Positions 62,280 to 64,000 of a DNA stretch of 64,000 nucleotides are shown here, in pieces; within the stretch, counting starts at the first letter, position 1, and every line of letters starts with the position of its first letter. This DNA is from Natrinema gari JCM 14663 (GTDB lineage Archaea; Halobacteriota; Halobacteria; Halobacteriales; Natrialbaceae), in assembly GCF_000337175.1 (NCBI RefSeq), contig NZ_AOIJ01000030.1, forward strand, positions 140,441-204,440. The letters run 5' to 3'. The notes below the pieces were generated by a model that searched no databases, was not told the DNA's origin, and saw only the letters and a program-made list of their open reading frames with translations. The translations under genes and the position numbers were made by a program.

Positions 62280-64000
62280 TTAAATCTCTTCGACGTACGT
62301 ATACGACTCCGACAGCGCCTCGGCGTCCTCGCGAAGCAAGGCGACGACCAGACAGTCGACGTACTCCTCGAAGTATTCGACGAGATCGGCGATCCGGTTC
62401 GAGTCGATCGCCTCGAGCGAGTCCAACAGCATGAACGGCACGATTTCGTGGACGTCGTGGACCAGATAGCCGGCGAGCGCAAAGACCAGTCCCGTGACCT
62501 CGCGTTCGCTCTCCGAGAGGTGGTCGACGGTGTCCTCATAGGTCCGGCCGTCCTCGGTCGTGCGGACGATGTGGAGTTCGAACGCAGTTCGCGTGACCTT
62601 CCGCCGCCCTTCCCGGACCGTCTGCTCGCGTCGTTCGATCCAGATGCGATCGATGTTTCGATACTCCAGAATCGAGAGGATCGATTCCATATGATCGTTG
62701 AACGCGTCGACCGCGTTCGCTTCGATCCGGTCGACGCGCGTTCTGAGGTCGGTGAGCTCCGCTTCAACGGTCTCGCGGCGGTCCTCGAGATCGCTTCGTT
62801 CCTCGATTTGCCCTTCGATCTCCTCGATCCGTTCCTGTACGTCGTCGCGGTCGGCCTCGAGGTCCTCGAGTTCGAGTTCGAGTCGGTTCAGTTCGCGATG
62901 CGTGTCGATGACGTCGCCGTACTCGGTGTTTTCGAACGTTTCGGCGTCTGACTCGAGATCGGCGATTCGTGCCTGCTGTTCCTCGAGATCGACTTCGAGC
63001 TCCGCGATACGCTGGGAGCGCCGCTCGAGATCACCCTCGATCGCCTCGAGCCGGGTTTCGATCTCCCCGCGCTTCCGGCGTCGGTCCCGGAGTTCCTTCT
63101 GTCGGTCTGAGAGGTCGTCGATCCGCTCTTGGAGGTCGCTCCGCTCGGAGAGCTTTCGCTGGCGCAGCGAGCGCAACCGCTCGAGCGTCGATTCGATCCG
63201 GTCGCGGTCGACCTGAGAGCCACACGTCCAACAGACGACGTCGTCCGAATCCACGAGCAGTTGGTCGGTGAGATCGTTGCCATCCCCCGTGGCCGCCTCA
63301 TCGGACTCGTCGAGGTCGATGTCGAACCCGTCGTCAGCGAGTCGCTCCTCGTTGAACCGGATCACACTCTGGAGTTCGCTGACGGTCGTGTCGAGCGACC
63401 GTTTCCGGTTGCGAAGCTCCTGAACCCGCCCCTCGAGCCGGTCCGATGACTCCTCCTTGTCGTCGAACGCCTCGAGTTCAGCCTCGAGTTCATCCCGTTC
63501 CCGTTCGAGTTCGGCGTAACTCTCCCGCTCTGTCTCGAGGTCGTACTCGATCGACTCGAGTTCGGTTCGCGCGTCCTGCAGGTCGGCGAACGCGGATTCG
63601 ATCTCGTCCTTTCGCTCCCGACTCGCCTCGATATCGAGGTCGAACGCGTCGAGGTCGGCCTCGAGGTCGTCGATCCGCTCGCTCGTCGTCTCGATCTCGT
63701 CCTCGAGCGTGGCGCGGTCGGCTTCGAGGGCGGGGAGTTCGCTATCGAGTTGGGCGAGTTGCTCGAGGCGCTCGTCGAGGTCGCGCTTTTCGGCCTCGAG
63801 CGTGTTGATCTCCGCTTCGATCTCGTCGGTATCGATCGGTTGCATGATGAGGTCGCGGAGATCGGCGCCCCGCCTGACGGCACGACGCGCCTCGTTGGAC
63901 TCGAGCAGGAAGGCGAACAGATCGGCGAGTTCCGGATCGTCGAGGTACGGCTCGCCGTCGAAGACGACATCGCCGTCGCGCCGCTCGAGAAACCGTGTGT
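62280..64000 (-). CDS. Archaea-specific SMC-related ATPase with zinc hook (5' end outside window)
   Basis: The minus-strand reading frame is open from 64000 to 62280, so at least 573 residues are seen and the N-terminal ATP-binding domain lies beyond the right edge. Two long coiled-coil arms (EIETTSERIDDLEADLDAFD, ERERDELEAELEAFDD...) flank a hook with VVCWTCGSQVDRDRIESTLE, a CxxC zinc knuckle as in Rad50. The C-terminal ATPase half has LSESEREVTGLVFALAGYLV (signature-like) and PFMLLDSLEAIDSNRIADLV (Walker B and D-loop). This is the pattern of the halobacterial Sph-like/ASRP group, related to SMC and Rad50. Its partner and substrate are not known. Confidence 0.88.
   Translation of the reverse strand, partial: TRFLERRDGDVVFDGEPYLDDPELADLFAFLLESNEARRAVRRGADLRDLIMQPIDTDEIEAEINTLEAEKRDLDERLEQLAQLDSELPALEADRATLEDEIETTSERIDDLEADLDAFDLDIEASRERKDEIESAFADLQDARTELESIEYDLETERESYAELERERDELEAELEAFDDKEESSDRLEGRVQELRNRKRSLDTTVSELQSVIRFNEERLADDGFDIDLDESDEAATGDGNDLTDQLLVDSDDVVCWTCGSQVDRDRIESTLERLRSLRQRKLSERSDLQERIDDLSDRQKELRDRRRKRGEIETRLEAIEGDLERRSQRIAELEVDLEEQQARIADLESDAETFENTEYGDVIDTHRELNRLELELEDLEADRDDVQERIEEIEGQIEERSDLEDRRETVEAELTDLRTRVDRIEANAVDAFNDHMESILSILEYRNIDRIWIERREQTVREGRRKVTRTAFELHIVRTTEDGRTYEDTVDHLSESEREVTGLVFALAGYLVHDVHEIVPFMLLDSLEAIDSNRIADLVEYFEEYVDCLVVALLREDAEALSESYTYVEEI

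Noticed and set aside
1-64000. cas genes
   Set aside because: No Cas protein motif was seen in the window; they are expected beyond the left edge near the leader.

Overview
The window is haloarchaeal chromosome (class Halobacteria). Evidence: very acidic, high-GC proteins; Tat-dependent lipoproteins; CetZ tubulin-like proteins; a TFB initiation factor; a CTAG-type DNA methylase; HTH-10/HalOD1 regulators; a Nop5-fibrillarin pair; and an intron-containing elongator tRNA-Met. The genus cannot be fixed by eye; a Natrinema/Haloterrigena-type relative is plausible.

Layout. 1-2657: the leader-distal end of a type I-B-like CRISPR array, 41 repeats (the first cut by the window edge) and 40 spacers, no cas genes in view. 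2658-4439: a decayed integration module of a small partner gene and a tyrosine recombinase, broken by frameshifts, a stop and probably loss of a catalytic Arg. 4667-6182: nop5-flpA (C/D box rRNA methylation). 6203-7869: a transposase remnant, a phage-repressor-like winged helix and two small proteins. 7919-25187: housekeeping and secreted proteins, namely glutamate-cysteine ligase family, DAACS symporter, HTH regulator, a metallopeptidase-fold protein without metal ligands, ferritin-like protein, heme A synthase (CtaA), uracil-DNA glycosylase family, cupin, HtrA-like lipoprotein protease, two-domain multicopper oxidase, two tandem CetZ genes, TFB with an overlapping winged-helix gene, and a DUF5830-like protein.

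25184-34285: PH-like/coiled-coil protein, intron-bearing tRNA-Met, a hairpin-rich intergenic region, ParB-like protein, lipoproteins, a 1.3-kb stretch with no convincing gene, and a CoA-disulfide-reductase-type flavoprotein. 34581-35692: an AT-richer unit of unknown small proteins, the best candidate here for something undescribed. 35914-43786: an envelope/glycan cluster of two glycosyltransferases, two alkaline-phosphatase-superfamily enzymes, a UPF0104 flippase-like protein, two YdjM-like proteins and DedA. 43919-52453: secreted proteins, arylsulfotransferase, Usp, LolA-like protein, and a 1047-residue PAS/GAF/HTH-10 sensor-regulator followed by a lone HalOD1 protein. 52506-64000: CTAG methylase, membrane proteins, FMN reductase, nucleoside-recognition transporter, Ntn hydrolase, 46-residue Zn-type protein, MATE exporter, and a 5'-truncated SMC-related ATPase with zinc hook at the right edge.

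The left 7 kb looks like an accessory boundary (CRISPR plus dead integrase plus dead IS) next to core rRNA-modification genes. The rest is mostly ordinary core and envelope genes. Family names come from recognising motifs by eye; no database search was possible.
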